In this document: piece by piece, positions 1 through 7,109 of the stretch
Position numbering within the stretch: position 1 is the stretch's first letter
Layout: the number at the start of each line of letters is the position of its first letter
Origin: Thermoplasmata archaeon
GTDB taxonomy: Archaea; Thermoplasmatota; Thermoplasmata; Thermoplasmatales; Thermoplasmataceae
NCBI GenBank assembly: GCA_021845155.1
Contig: JAKBSB010000016.1
Coordinates: 1-13,718 of the forward strand
Reading direction: 5' to 3'
Length of the DNA: 13,718 nucleotides
Program-made: the position numbers and the translations under genes
The notes under the pieces: generated by a model
The model's database searches: none
Told to the model about the DNA's origin: nothing
What the model saw: only the letters and a program-made list of their open reading frames with translations

Positions 1-1
1 A

Positions 2-283
2 GGATATTATAAATTTGGCATAAGTCCATGTGTGGGAAATTTTGCATCTGCAACTTATTACGGAATAAGTATACTTTTCCCTTTACGCCATCATATTGAA
101 CTAAAGGTAATTAGACCCGTTAATGTACTTATTAGCATAATGAACAACCTGTTGTCATCAGATGGATTATGGTTGCCACCGACCAGAATTGATTTTACAG
201 ATACAGTTCAAGCCCGTTTATTTCTGGAAAACAGGATTTGTGCATGCCTGAACAGGGGAATTCCATGTTGCCTGCTCCCATGA
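2..283 (+). other. Open frame from left window edge, doubtful partial coding region
   Basis: One plus-strand frame stays open from the window edge to a TGA at 281-283, about 93 codons, so it could be the 3' end of a gene lying to the left. An internal GTG at 32 could also act as a start. I do not recognise the product. It uses CGC and CGT for arginine, unlike the AGA/AGG habit of the good genes here, and it has a cysteine-rich tail (CACLNRGIPCC) that looks more like chance translation. The rest of 1-368 shows nothing else. It may be a decayed gene, a genuine orphan C-terminus, or spurious. Confidence 0.2.
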
Positions 284-368
284 ACTTATTGATTGCAATA
301 TAAAAATACCATTCTTTTGGTTCCACCTCAAACGCCAGTTGGCAATTATTGAAAATATCCTTCCCGGA

Positions 369-1367
369 TCAGGCTTCGTCACACTTGGAGAATAATCCAT
401 ACTCCACAATTGAATCCTTTATGTTGCTGTAAAGCTTGCTTTTTTCCCGTAGATATGATATCTGAGTATCTGACATCCTGAACCTTATGGGCATGTCTGT
501 GGTGTCGATTCTCGTGTATTCTTTCAGCACCAGTGATTCCAGGAGGGATTCCAGCACCACAAGGTAGTTGTTTCGGTCAAACCTGAATGGTTTTATTCTT
601 GATATTCTTGAGAGTGCATATGCTACGCCGTACAATGCAGTATTCCTGACCGTGGATTTTCTGTTGCTGGAATTAAGGAAAGACCGTATATCACCTGGGG
701 AGTAACTGCAGCCAATTATATGGTCCCTCAGATGGATGATTTTCTCCTTCAGTCCAGCACCGACTTTTCCTGTGTATTCAGGAGACGGTAATGTGAAAGT
801 TCCTTTTCCCTTTCCATAACCGCTGAACGGAAATGCAAGAACGCCGTAGGAGAGCACAACTCTTGTGTAGAAATCAATGTCCTCCCCGTCAGTGAGTTCC
901 CTCCATCTTCCAACCTCATTTATTATCATTCTTGGTATTATTACCAGAGGAGAAAAAACCATCTTCTTGATCCCCGACAGGATAAAATTATGGATCATGT
1001 CTGCCAGATTAAGGTTATATGAGGTTTCAGCGTCAAACATTATTATGAATTTCCCGGCACTGTTTTCAAAGGAAACATTTTTTCCATGACCACTCCTGTT
1101 ATCTTCCAGAACGACTTCACTCAGTTCCGGAAACATACGCATGAGATGGTGCCTTTCCTCTTTTTCAGGAACATGTCTTATTCCTCCGGATACTATTATT
1201 TCATACGAGAAACCAACCTCCTTGCCAATGTTGTCTATGCTCCTTATGCTCTCCTCCCGGATATTGCCCAGATCTGGAATCCATGAACAGAACGAGATTA
1301 TCATCCCATTTCCAAGTCTGTTCATAACATCGAATTTTTTTGCAAGGAGTGATTCCAGGGTATCCAC
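369..1367 (-). CDS. GT2-like (GT-A fold) glycosyltransferase family protein
   Basis: The 332-aa protein probably transfers a sugar from a nucleotide-sugar donor on the cytoplasmic side. After a short N-terminal extension it shows a GT-A-like layout. A first strand (MIISFCSWIPD, about residues 22-32) is followed by a second strand (YEIIVSGG, 55-62) and a DXD-like metal/nucleotide site in FIIMFDAETSY (D112, E114). An acceptor-side acidic motif, LTDGEDIDFYTRV (E162, D163), resembles the ED motif of GT2 enzymes. The C-terminal third is alpha-helical and unassigned. There is no signal peptide or membrane segment. The GTG at 1367 has an A/T-rich TATA-like box about 26 nt upstream (near 1390-1400), which favours it. 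ATGs at 1325 and 1304 are alternatives, and the last sits right at the first strand. The gene diverges from the nitrilase gene. Donor and acceptor cannot be told; a role in glycosylating surface proteins is only inference. Confidence 0.7.
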   Translation of the reverse strand: MDTLESLLAKKFDVMNRLGNGMIISFCSWIPDLGNIREESIRSIDNIGKEVGFSYEIIVSGGIRHVPEKEERHHLMRMFPELSEVVLEDNRSGHGKNVSFENSAGKFIIMFDAETSYNLNLADMIHNFILSGIKKMVFSPLVIIPRMIINEVGRWRELTDGEDIDFYTRVVLSYGVLAFPFSGYGKGKGTFTLPSPEYTGKVGAGLKEKIIHLRDHIIGCSYSPGDIRSFLNSSNRKSTVRNTALYGVAYALSRISRIKPFRFDRNNYLVVLESLLESLVLKEYTRIDTTDMPIRFRMSDTQISYLREKSKLYSNIKDSIVEYGLFSKCDEA

Positions 1368-1468
1368 AAATATTGATATAATTCATGCTCTTTAATTTTT
1401 ATGAATTCTGAATCCTGTCCATGATAATCTTATTCATCTGCCATGCATTTCACTCCTGTTGTGCATAC

Positions 1469-2242
1469 ATGAAAATAGTTGTTTACCAGACTGAAAGAAT
1501 GAACCTTAAAAATGCCATCATGCATCTCAATGGATTACATAAGGAAGAGTTTACCGGCAACACCCTGATAGTAATGCCTGAGAAATGGATTAAGGACGTG
1601 ATCGATATGGGTTCTGCCGATTATAATGATCTTATGTCAGTTCTCGGGAACATTTCCAAAGAAACCGGTTGCACAATTGTTCCAGGCAGCATTTCACTAA
1701 GGGAAAACGGAAAGGTCTACAATGCGGCACCACTGTTCTATAAGGGGCAGCTCACTGGTTGGCAGAGAAAAATCTCCCTGTTCAAAAATGAGAATGAAAC
1801 CTATGAAAAAGGCAATGAAATAAGATCTTTCCAGATTGGAACCATGAAACTGGGAATTGCAGTATGCTACGATATTGATTTTCCATATTATGCCAAGAAA
1901 CTTGTATCTGAAGGATGCGACATAATTGTGAACCCGTCACTTATTCACTCAGGATTCACTGATATGTGGCACCTGTATATCAGGTCAAGGTCGCTGGAGA
2001 ACAGGGTTCCAATCATATCAGTGAATTCAATTTCAGAACCTTTCCTTGGAAACTCCATTGCTGTGGAACCTTACAGGTTTGATTTCGGATCGAAAATAAG
2101 GGAATACATGTGCGGTTCAGATCATATGACTGTTTTCAGCATAAATCCAGAAGAAACCGCCCAGATCAGAACTGACAGATTCAGGGAAGATCCCGGAAGC
2201 TACGGCCTGGCATCCGAGTCGCAAGATCAATACAGTTCCTGA
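1469..2242 (+). CDS. Nitrilase-superfamily carbon-nitrogen hydrolase
   Basis: This 257-aa cytoplasmic amidase-type enzyme carries the complete Glu-Lys-Cys triad of the superfamily: E38 in LIVMPEKW, K101 in WQRKISLF, and C133 in GIAVCYDIDFPYY. The family-typical stretches VNPSLIH (about 154-160) and the RSRSLENRVPIISVNS segment follow. The length is close to the usual 260-280 aa. Such enzymes hydrolyse an amide to acid plus ammonia (omega-amidase, carbamoylputrescine or aliphatic amidase types); the substrate here is not evident. I chose ATG 1469 because MKIVVYQTE matches the first strand of the fold. An in-frame ATG at 1421 would add 16 cysteine- and histidine-rich residues without family support, although a TATA-like stretch (about 1390-1400) sits 26 nt before it, so the start remains open. 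The gene is divergent from the glycosyltransferase. The S9 peptidase follows 97 bp downstream with its own promoter. Confidence 0.85.
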   Translation: MKIVVYQTERMNLKNAIMHLNGLHKEEFTGNTLIVMPEKWIKDVIDMGSADYNDLMSVLGNISKETGCTIVPGSISLRENGKVYNAAPLFYKGQLTGWQRKISLFKNENETYEKGNEIRSFQIGTMKLGIAVCYDIDFPYYAKKLVSEGCDIIVNPSLIHSGFTDMWHLYIRSRSLENRVPIISVNSISEPFLGNSIAVEPYRFDFGSKIREYMCGSDHMTVFSINPEETAQIRTDRFREDPGSYGLASESQDQYSS

Positions 2243-2310
2243 ATCGGAGATAACTTCGGAAGTGAAATGCGTATTCCGTTTTGATGCAGTTCTCCGGACC
2301 TGATGCAAAC

Positions 2311-2317
2311 TTTTATA
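2311..2317 (+). promoter_or_regulatory. TATA-like box of the S9 peptidase gene
   Basis: TTTTATA is centred about 26 nt upstream of ATG 2340, the normal archaeal distance from TATA centre to transcription start. This implies a leaderless message and decides for 2340 over the in-frame ATG at 2325. Confidence 0.5.
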
Positions 2318-2339
2318 GAAAAACATGGCAATCCTGATT

Positions 2340-4112
2340 ATGGAACCCAGAGATTCTTATTCAATAAAAGTTTTGGGAGAACCCCTGATTTATGGCGAAT
2401 CTGTTTTTTTTACCATGAAATGGATCGAGGCTGATGAATACAGAAGCTCCATATTTGTCCTTAAGAAGGGAAAAAAAGAACCTGAAAGACTCACATTCGG
2501 GGGAAAGGAGAGAACCCCTCTTGCAGGTCCCGATTATCTTTACTACATAAAGTCCGGTGAAAACTCTGAGAGCATAATGTTGATTAAAAACAGCAGTGAA
2601 CCCCTCGAACTTTTTAAACTGAAGAAGATCGAAAAATACGAGAAGTTTGGGCAGGGCCTTCTTGTGACAGGAATTGAGGATGCACCTGAGGATAAACCAT
2701 TTACTGCAATGAGGTTGAATTACAGATTTGACGGCAGGGGACTCATAAGAAACAGGAAATCCCTGTTCATATTCGGGGAGAAACTTGAAAAGATCCTGGG
2801 CGGTGATTACGATGTCACCGATCTGTCTGTACAGAATGGAAGGGTGTGGGTGACAATAACCAACGAAGGCAATGATAGCGGGCTGAGTGACATCTATGAG
2901 ATGGACCCATCAACTCATCAGCTTGCAAAAGTTACGGAAGGAAAAGGCATAGTGAACTCCATGGCTGCCCTCCCTGACGGAGATATTGCATATTCGGGGC
3001 ACAGGGAGGGTATTAAGCCATGGGCACAGAAGAGGCTTTTTCCCGGAATAAAAAAGGAACCGGCAGTAATAGGAAACTATACCGGAAACGGATCAGTAAT
3101 TTCAGATCTTTTCCTCGGTTCAAGAGAAAGAATGTTCTGGGATGACGGACTGTACTGCTGCGGACAGAATGGAGGAACAACCTCACTGTACAGGTACACT
3201 GACAGGAAGGTGAAGGAAATTGTCACAGGTGAATTTGCAATCCAGGATTTTCACGTTGATAACGGAAAAATTGCATATATATACAGTTCACAGGAAAAGC
3301 CTTCCGTGCTTGTGTTCCAGAATTCCGAATATGATCCCAACCCCCAGTTCAAGGGCGTGAAGGGCTTGAAGGTTCAATCGGGAAATGTAGAGGGCTGGGT
3401 TATGAAACATGGAGAGGATGACCCCAGCATACTGTTTGTTCATGGAGGGCCGCATATGGCATATGGAGAGTGCTTCATGATAGAGTTCCAGTATTTCTTC
3501 AGCCAGGGATACAACGTATTCTTCTGCAATCCTAGAGGCAGTGCAGGTTACGGTGAGGAGTTCTCTGCCGGATGTGTTGCAGACTGGGGAAAGGGGCCTG
3601 CTGATGATATTTTCAGCTTCATAGAGAAGGGCAAAGAATTAACGGGAATAAAGGGGAACTTTGCCATTACAGGAGGATCATACGGCGGATTCATGACTAA
3701 CTGGATGATTACTGAGAATGACTATTTCAGGGCTGCTATAAGTGAAAGATGTGTTTCAAATCTTGTGAGCATGTGCGGAACAAGCGATATAGGATTCTGG
3801 TTCAACGCAGTTTACATGAATGTCGAGGATCCATGGACAGAGGAATCCATTATGAAACTTATGAAAGCTTCTCCAATCATGAAGATCAAGAATGCCAGGA
3901 CCCCTACCATGTTCATCCACGGTGAGAACGACTACAGATGCCCAATAGAACAGGCAGAGCAGATGTTTGTTGGCCTGAAGATGAATGGGGTTGAAACAGA
4001 ACTTGTAAGGTACCAGGGGGATGGGCACGAACATGCAAGAGCAGGCAAGCCGGGAAACATGATCAACAGGCTGGAAACAAAAAACACGTGGTTCCGGAAG
4101 TTCATGAAGTAG
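2340..4112 (+). CDS. S9-family serine peptidase (acylaminoacyl-peptidase / prolyl oligopeptidase type)
   Basis: This 590-aa cytoplasmic oligopeptidase has the two-domain S9 layout. An N-terminal beta-propeller-like region (about 1-345) carries repeated 'iaYsg/lyYik' blade motifs that restrict access to small peptides. It is followed by an alpha/beta-hydrolase domain. There the oxyanion-side motif HGGPH (368-372) and the NPRGSAGYGEEF strand-turn are typical of the S9C acylaminoacyl-peptidase group. The catalytic triad is S447 in GGSYGGFMTNW, D531 in HGENDYRCP and H563 in DGHEHARAGKPGN. The 590-aa length is typical. Such enzymes remove acylated or free N-terminal residues from oligopeptides, which suits a peptide-scavenging acidophile. 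ATG 2340 is preferred because of TATA spacing; ATG 2325 would add five residues. There is no signal peptide. Exact specificity (acylaminoacyl versus prolyl or dipeptidyl) cannot be read from the sequence. Confidence 0.9.
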   Translation: MEPRDSYSIKVLGEPLIYGESVFFTMKWIEADEYRSSIFVLKKGKKEPERLTFGGKERTPLAGPDYLYYIKSGENSESIMLIKNSSEPLELFKLKKIEKYEKFGQGLLVTGIEDAPEDKPFTAMRLNYRFDGRGLIRNRKSLFIFGEKLEKILGGDYDVTDLSVQNGRVWVTITNEGNDSGLSDIYEMDPSTHQLAKVTEGKGIVNSMAALPDGDIAYSGHREGIKPWAQKRLFPGIKKEPAVIGNYTGNGSVISDLFLGSRERMFWDDGLYCCGQNGGTTSLYRYTDRKVKEIVTGEFAIQDFHVDNGKIAYIYSSQEKPSVLVFQNSEYDPNPQFKGVKGLKVQSGNVEGWVMKHGEDDPSILFVHGGPHMAYGECFMIEFQYFFSQGYNVFFCNPRGSAGYGEEFSAGCVADWGKGPADDIFSFIEKGKELTGIKGNFAITGGSYGGFMTNWMITENDYFRAAISERCVSNLVSMCGTSDIGFWFNAVYMNVEDPWTEESIMKLMKASPIMKIKNARTPTMFIHGENDYRCPIEQAEQMFVGLKMNGVETELVRYQGDGHEHARAGKPGNMINRLETKNTWFRKFMK

Positions 4113-4195
4113 CAATCCTGAATAATTACTAAATTTTACCATGAAATCCCGATTATTTTGCTTATCACAAGGTATGGTTTATAAATTCATAACGC

Positions 4196-4204
4196 TTTAA
4201 TATT
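4196..4204 (+). promoter_or_regulatory. TATA-like box of the small secreted protein gene
   Basis: TTTAATATT is centred 26 nt before ATG 4226, consistent with a leaderless transcript. A second A/T element (GTTTATAAATT, 4178-4188) lies further upstream and could be an alternative core promoter. Confidence 0.45.
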
Positions 4205-4225
4205 AAGAAAATAATCACGACCCGT

Positions 4226-4912
4226 ATGGGGAAAAACAGTGCGAAAACGTATGTGGTTATTTTCATAACATTAGCCACAGCCGTATTTTTTGTTATCTCC
4301 CCTTCCATTTCTACAGCCGATGTGGCTGTTACAGGGACAGTGATGGCTCAAGGACACCTTCTTACTCCACCTATTACAGTTATTACAACTCCCAATGTCA
4401 CCTATAAGGCAACCACTTTCGAATGGAGTGTCGAGAATGGAACCATAACAAATAATTATTATAATTTCACTGGGTTACTCCGTGTTCACGTCAACTGGAA
4501 TGAGTCTACAACACATTATTTCTGGAATATTCTGGAACTGGTGAACAATGCAAATTATACTGGAAATTTGACGGTTGAGATATTTCAGTATGCAAAAATG
4601 GGGTCGTCATACGTCAACAACACTACATCCGACCTTGTAGTTTATATAGATCATAACTGGCAGACAACAAATAATCCGGGCACTTTGCTGCGTGATAATG
4701 TTTCCACTGGACCCCTCAAGCTTTATCCTTCAAACGAGGTCTCTTATTATTTAGGGGTTAATTATACTGATCCATTTACCGTCTCCACAACACTTCTTCC
4801 ACCGCCTCCCCCATTGCAAAGCAAATCAGCTTCGCCTCATAATCTCTTAGGAACATCAGATGATAATTCACTTGGAGAATACGTATATTTCAACTTCGTT
4901 GTTAAGTTCTGA
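4226..4912 (+). CDS. Secreted or surface sequon-rich protein of unknown function
   Basis: I do not recognise this 228-aa protein. It starts with a basic N-terminus and a hydrophobic segment (about residues 9-28) ending in SISTA, a plausible signal-peptide cleavage point after A31. The remainder is beta-rich and low in charge, and holds about ten N-X-S/T sequons (for example NVT, NGT, NFT, NES, NYT, NLT), as expected of an exported glycoprotein at low pH. A central NILELVNNANYTGNLTVEIF segment (101-120) has the 'strand, N-x-G-N, strand' look of small archaeal surface or pilin-like beta-sandwich proteins, such as the TasA/camelysin type. That is only a resemblance. A five-proline run (192-196) precedes a disordered linker and a final aromatic strand (YVYFNFVVKF). 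There is no second membrane segment, so it is either released or held by an uncleaved signal anchor. It is a single gene with its own TATA box. Confidence 0.7.
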   Translation: MGKNSAKTYVVIFITLATAVFFVISPSISTADVAVTGTVMAQGHLLTPPITVITTPNVTYKATTFEWSVENGTITNNYYNFTGLLRVHVNWNESTTHYFWNILELVNNANYTGNLTVEIFQYAKMGSSYVNNTTSDLVVYIDHNWQTTNNPGTLLRDNVSTGPLKLYPSNEVSYYLGVNYTDPFTVSTTLLPPPPPLQSKSASPHNLLGTSDDNSLGEYVYFNFVVKF

Positions 4913-5354
4913 TGCCCGCGTGAATTAAAGTTCCGAAGTTGGAGTATACAATGAACTTTTTTCTTTCTGATTCAACTGCGTTCATATCGCTTAATTGCAT
5001 TGGAAATATTTGGGATATATGAAGACGGGACAACATCCTTTCCAAAGATTCTACACTTTTAGGGTGCATTTATAACGAACCTTAGTTCAAGATTTATCTA
5101 AGTGTTAATGGGATTTCTGGCCAAATTCCTGGAAACAACAGAGGATTCAACTTACTATCCCTTACATTACCCAGGAATCTGGATGCATAATTATGGTCAA
5201 CGGTCATGAATTCCAGTTAGCCACCAGTATTACTTATTCCCCTAAGCAACACACAAGGGCATACGCTCTCTTGCCAGCATATGTGCTGATCACAGATACC
5301 GAAAGCAGGTTAGGTAGGAGTATTTAAACCATTATATTCAACAATTTTCAATGC
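4913..5354. other. 440-bp intergenic region with only tiny open frames
   Basis: No convincing gene is seen. Two overlapping plus-strand mini-frames exist. One begins ATG 5108 (MGFLAKFLETTED..., 33 codons). The other begins ATG 5193 (MVNGHEFQLATSIT..., 44 codons, ending at 5327). Neither has a recognisable motif. A TATA-like TTTATA at 5069-5074 precedes the first. The pair could be the frameshifted remnant of one small gene or chance. No tRNA, repeat array or mobile element is visible. Confidence 0.3.
4956..4967 (+). terminator. T-rich tract after the small secreted protein gene
   Basis: CTTTTTTCTTTC lies about 45 nt downstream of the stop codon. Archaeal transcription commonly ends at such oligo-T tracts without a hairpin, so it may terminate the upstream message. 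Confidence 0.35.
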
Positions 5355-6518
5355 TTACCTGGAAAGCAGGCGCACTGCTGTCCTGTAGAGTATCTCAGTC
5401 CCGTATTTCATTGCATCTTCATCTATGTCGTATGTTGGACTGTGTTGCGGGCTAACGATACCTTTCTTCTCATTTCCAACCCCCAGAAAATAGAAAGCCC
5501 CTGGTTTCTCCTGGAGATAGTACGCGAAATCCTCACCACCCATGGAGGGATTCGGGTGAAGGACTTTGTCCTTTCCAAGAACATCCTGGGTCACCTCTTC
5601 GATAACTTTTGAAACTTCCTCATGGTTTATGAGGGCTGGATAGCCTTCAATATATTCAAATTCATATCTGGTATGTGTTGCCTCGCATACTCCTTTCAAT
5701 ATCTGTTCAATCTCCTTTCTTATTGTATCCTGGACGCTTTTGTGAAATGTCCTCACTGTCCCTGTCATCTCTGCATGTGCTGCTATTATGTTGTACCTGT
5801 AACCTGAATTGAGTGTTCCCACCGTTACTACTGCGGGCATGTAGGGATCTACTTTTCTTGAAACAATGGTCTGCGCAAGGTTGACAAACTGTGTGGCGGC
5901 AATCAGTGCATCCACAGCCTCCTGTGGTGCAGAACCATGCCCTCCCACCCCATGTATCCTGATTCTGAATTCGTCGGCATTTGCCATTGCCTCATGGTAG
6001 AAGACAGCTGCATAACCAGAAGGAACCCTTGATTCAACGTGCTGTCCGACGACAAAATCTACGTTCTTCAGTGCACCGCCATTTATGAGTTCCTTTGCCC
6101 CTCCCGGGGGTAATTCCTCTGAAGACTGGAAAAGCAGCCTTACAGTCCCCTTAAAATCCTTATATTTAGTCAAAAGCTTTCCAACTCCCAGAACCATGGT
6201 GATATGGGAATCATGTCCGCACGCGTGCATTACTCCTTTATTCTTGGAAACGTAATCTACCTTATTTTCCTCAGTAACTGGAAGAGCATCTATGTCAGCC
6301 CTTATTGCGACCATCTTCCCCGGATACATCCCTTTTATATCCGCATAAATATTGGTCTTTCCAACCCTTACCGGATTCAGTCCCATGGATTTTAGTTCAT
6401 CCTCGATTCTCCCGGCCGTTTCAGTCTCCCTTGTACTCAGTTCAGGGTTTTCGTGAAAATACCGTCTTGTTCTTATCATGTACTCTTCAAGATCACTGTC
6501 CACAATTGATGAATTCAT
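5355..6518 (-). CDS. M20D-family metallo-amidohydrolase (N-acyl amino acid / hippurate hydrolase type)
   Basis: This 387-aa cytoplasmic dinuclear metal hydrolase cleaves amide bonds of N-acylated amino acids or related conjugates. The metal-binding residues of subfamily M20D are all visible: C100 and H102 in HACGHDSH, E135/E136 in SSEELPPGGAKELI, H160 in GQHVESRVPSG, and H359 in PQHSPTYDIDED. The dimerisation-domain signature GVGGHGSAPQEAVDAL is at 190-205, and SMGGEDFAYYLQEKPGAF at 325-342 is the typical C-terminal signature. Length matches the family. ATG 6518 is chosen because a TATA-like box sits 26 nt upstream and MNSSIVDSDLEEYMIRTRRYFHENPELS is a normal M20D beginning. An in-frame start at 6593 would add 25 unrelated residues. 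Together with the S9 peptidase this suggests processing of acylated peptides and amino acids. The exact acyl group is unknown. Confidence 0.92.
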   Translation of the reverse strand: MNSSIVDSDLEEYMIRTRRYFHENPELSTRETETAGRIEDELKSMGLNPVRVGKTNIYADIKGMYPGKMVAIRADIDALPVTEENKVDYVSKNKGVMHACGHDSHITMVLGVGKLLTKYKDFKGTVRLLFQSSEELPPGGAKELINGGALKNVDFVVGQHVESRVPSGYAAVFYHEAMANADEFRIRIHGVGGHGSAPQEAVDALIAATQFVNLAQTIVSRKVDPYMPAVVTVGTLNSGYRYNIIAAHAEMTGTVRTFHKSVQDTIRKEIEQILKGVCEATHTRYEFEYIEGYPALINHEEVSKVIEEVTQDVLGKDKVLHPNPSMGGEDFAYYLQEKPGAFYFLGVGNEKKGIVSPQHSPTYDIDEDAMKYGTEILYRTAVRLLSR

Positions 6519-6539
6519 GACACATAATCTGCAATACGG

Positions 6540-6549
6540 CTTATATTTA
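6540..6549 (-). promoter_or_regulatory. TATA-like box of the M20D gene
   Basis: Read on the minus strand this is TAAATATAAG, centred about 26 nt before ATG 6518. It implies a leaderless message and supports the shorter start. It lies between the microprotein gene and the M20D gene, so the latter can be transcribed on its own. Confidence 0.5.
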
Positions 6550-6596
6550 TTTCTAAAAATCTTCAAAAAAATAATAATTGTGTCATCAGTCAATTT

Positions 6597-6686
6597 TCAG
6601 CTTTTTCTTTTTCCCCTCCCCACATACACCATAAGGATCACCATCAGGGCAACCAGTCCAACGATCAGTATTTCACTTGAGATCAT
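6597..6686 (-). CDS. 29-aa single-pass membrane microprotein (candidate)
   Basis: This small frame encodes 29 residues. A short polar start (MISSE) is followed by a continuous hydrophobic helix (about residues 6-22, rich in I, L, V, M) and a strongly basic tail (GRGKRKS) before the stop. That design, one helix and a positive C-terminus, predicts an outside-N, inside-C membrane microprotein. Such regularity is unusual for chance translation of noncoding DNA. It lies 78 bp upstream of the M20D start on the same strand. TATA-like elements on this strand occur near 6731-6752, about 50-65 nt upstream, implying a short leader, and no clear Shine-Dalgarno is seen. The function is unknown. It could be a subunit of a membrane complex, a regulatory peptide, or spurious. 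Confidence 0.45.
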   Translation of the reverse strand: MISSEILIVGLVALMVILMVYVGRGKRKS

Positions 6687-6775
6687 CAGATGAGCACTTC
6701 ACATTGTCTGATTGTGCGATGTAGTAACTGACTGGTTATACACCCAGTATATTGTAGGGTTCCCGGATAGATTCT

Positions 6776-6847
6776 TCACTATGATCCGAACAGACCGTGT
6801 TGCTTTCCCTGAGGTTATTGTCAGCCGGAACTGACCGTATTTTTTTT
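6776..6847 (+). ncRNA. Speculative short noncoding RNA ending at a T8 run
   Basis: A TATA-like AGTATATTG at about 6746-6754 predicts a transcription start near 6776, and an oligo-T run ends at 6847, giving a transcript of about 70 nt. It contains TGAT near its 5' end and CTGA at 6809-6812 and 6831-6834. These recall C, D' and D boxes of a C/D guide RNA, but the C box (ATGATCC) departs from the RTGATGA consensus and no C' box is clear. This is a weak prediction. Confidence 0.15.
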
Positions 6848-7080
6848 AAAGCCACGTACGGTTACCGAAACAGATCTATTTAAAAAAAATTTTATAATAT
6901 AAGGCCTCTAGGAATTATTGCATCACAATAGTCATATACTTAATTCGATGTATTTACTATAATTAATAAAATACAACATGAAACCTGCAATTCCAAGTTT
7001 TCACTGAATTAGGACCTGACGCACAACCATCCGGAATTGCCGGTGAAGTGAGGATATTTATCAGTTTTATGAATGAAATT

Positions 7081-7087
7081 GTTTAAG
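7081..7087 (+). promoter_or_regulatory. TATA-like box of the 309-aa protein gene
   Basis: GTTTAAG is centred 26 nt upstream of GTG 7110. It is weak, but no comparable element stands before the alternative ATG at 7143, so it mildly supports the GTG start. Confidence 0.3.
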
Positions 7088-7109
7088 AATACAGATTTCA
7101 TGCTTTAAT

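Larger units (their letters stand above)
6694..7109. other. 416-bp intergenic region with inverted repeats, poly-T and A/T-rich stretch
   Basis: No gene is seen. The region holds an imperfect hairpin: GTTC-CC-GGAT at 6759-6768 pairs with ATCCGAAC at 6784-6791, with a two-base bulge. A second hairpin (ACCGTA 6834-6839 with TACGGT 6857-6862) encloses a T8 run at 6840-6847. A very A/T-rich stretch follows (about 6870-6985), including A8 at 6882-6889. TATA-like boxes around 6735 and 6750 could drive a short transcript ending at the T8 run. The remainder, up to the 7110 start, shows only the promoter noted separately. Confidence 0.35.

Noticed and set aside
877..1395. Plus-strand frames opposite the glycosyltransferase
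   Set aside because: They are antisense to a frame carrying DXD-like and ED motifs; no start context or domain.
3756..4142. Minus-strand open frame of 128 codons opposite the S9 peptidase C-terminus
   Set aside because: It is antisense to the catalytic domain, where sense-strand conservation (Asp and His of the triad) explains the sequence; its translation has no domain and odd composition.
6757..6768. GGGTTCCCGGAT, resembling a tRNA T-arm
   Set aside because: No matching acceptor stem, anticodon arm or D-arm can be folded around it.
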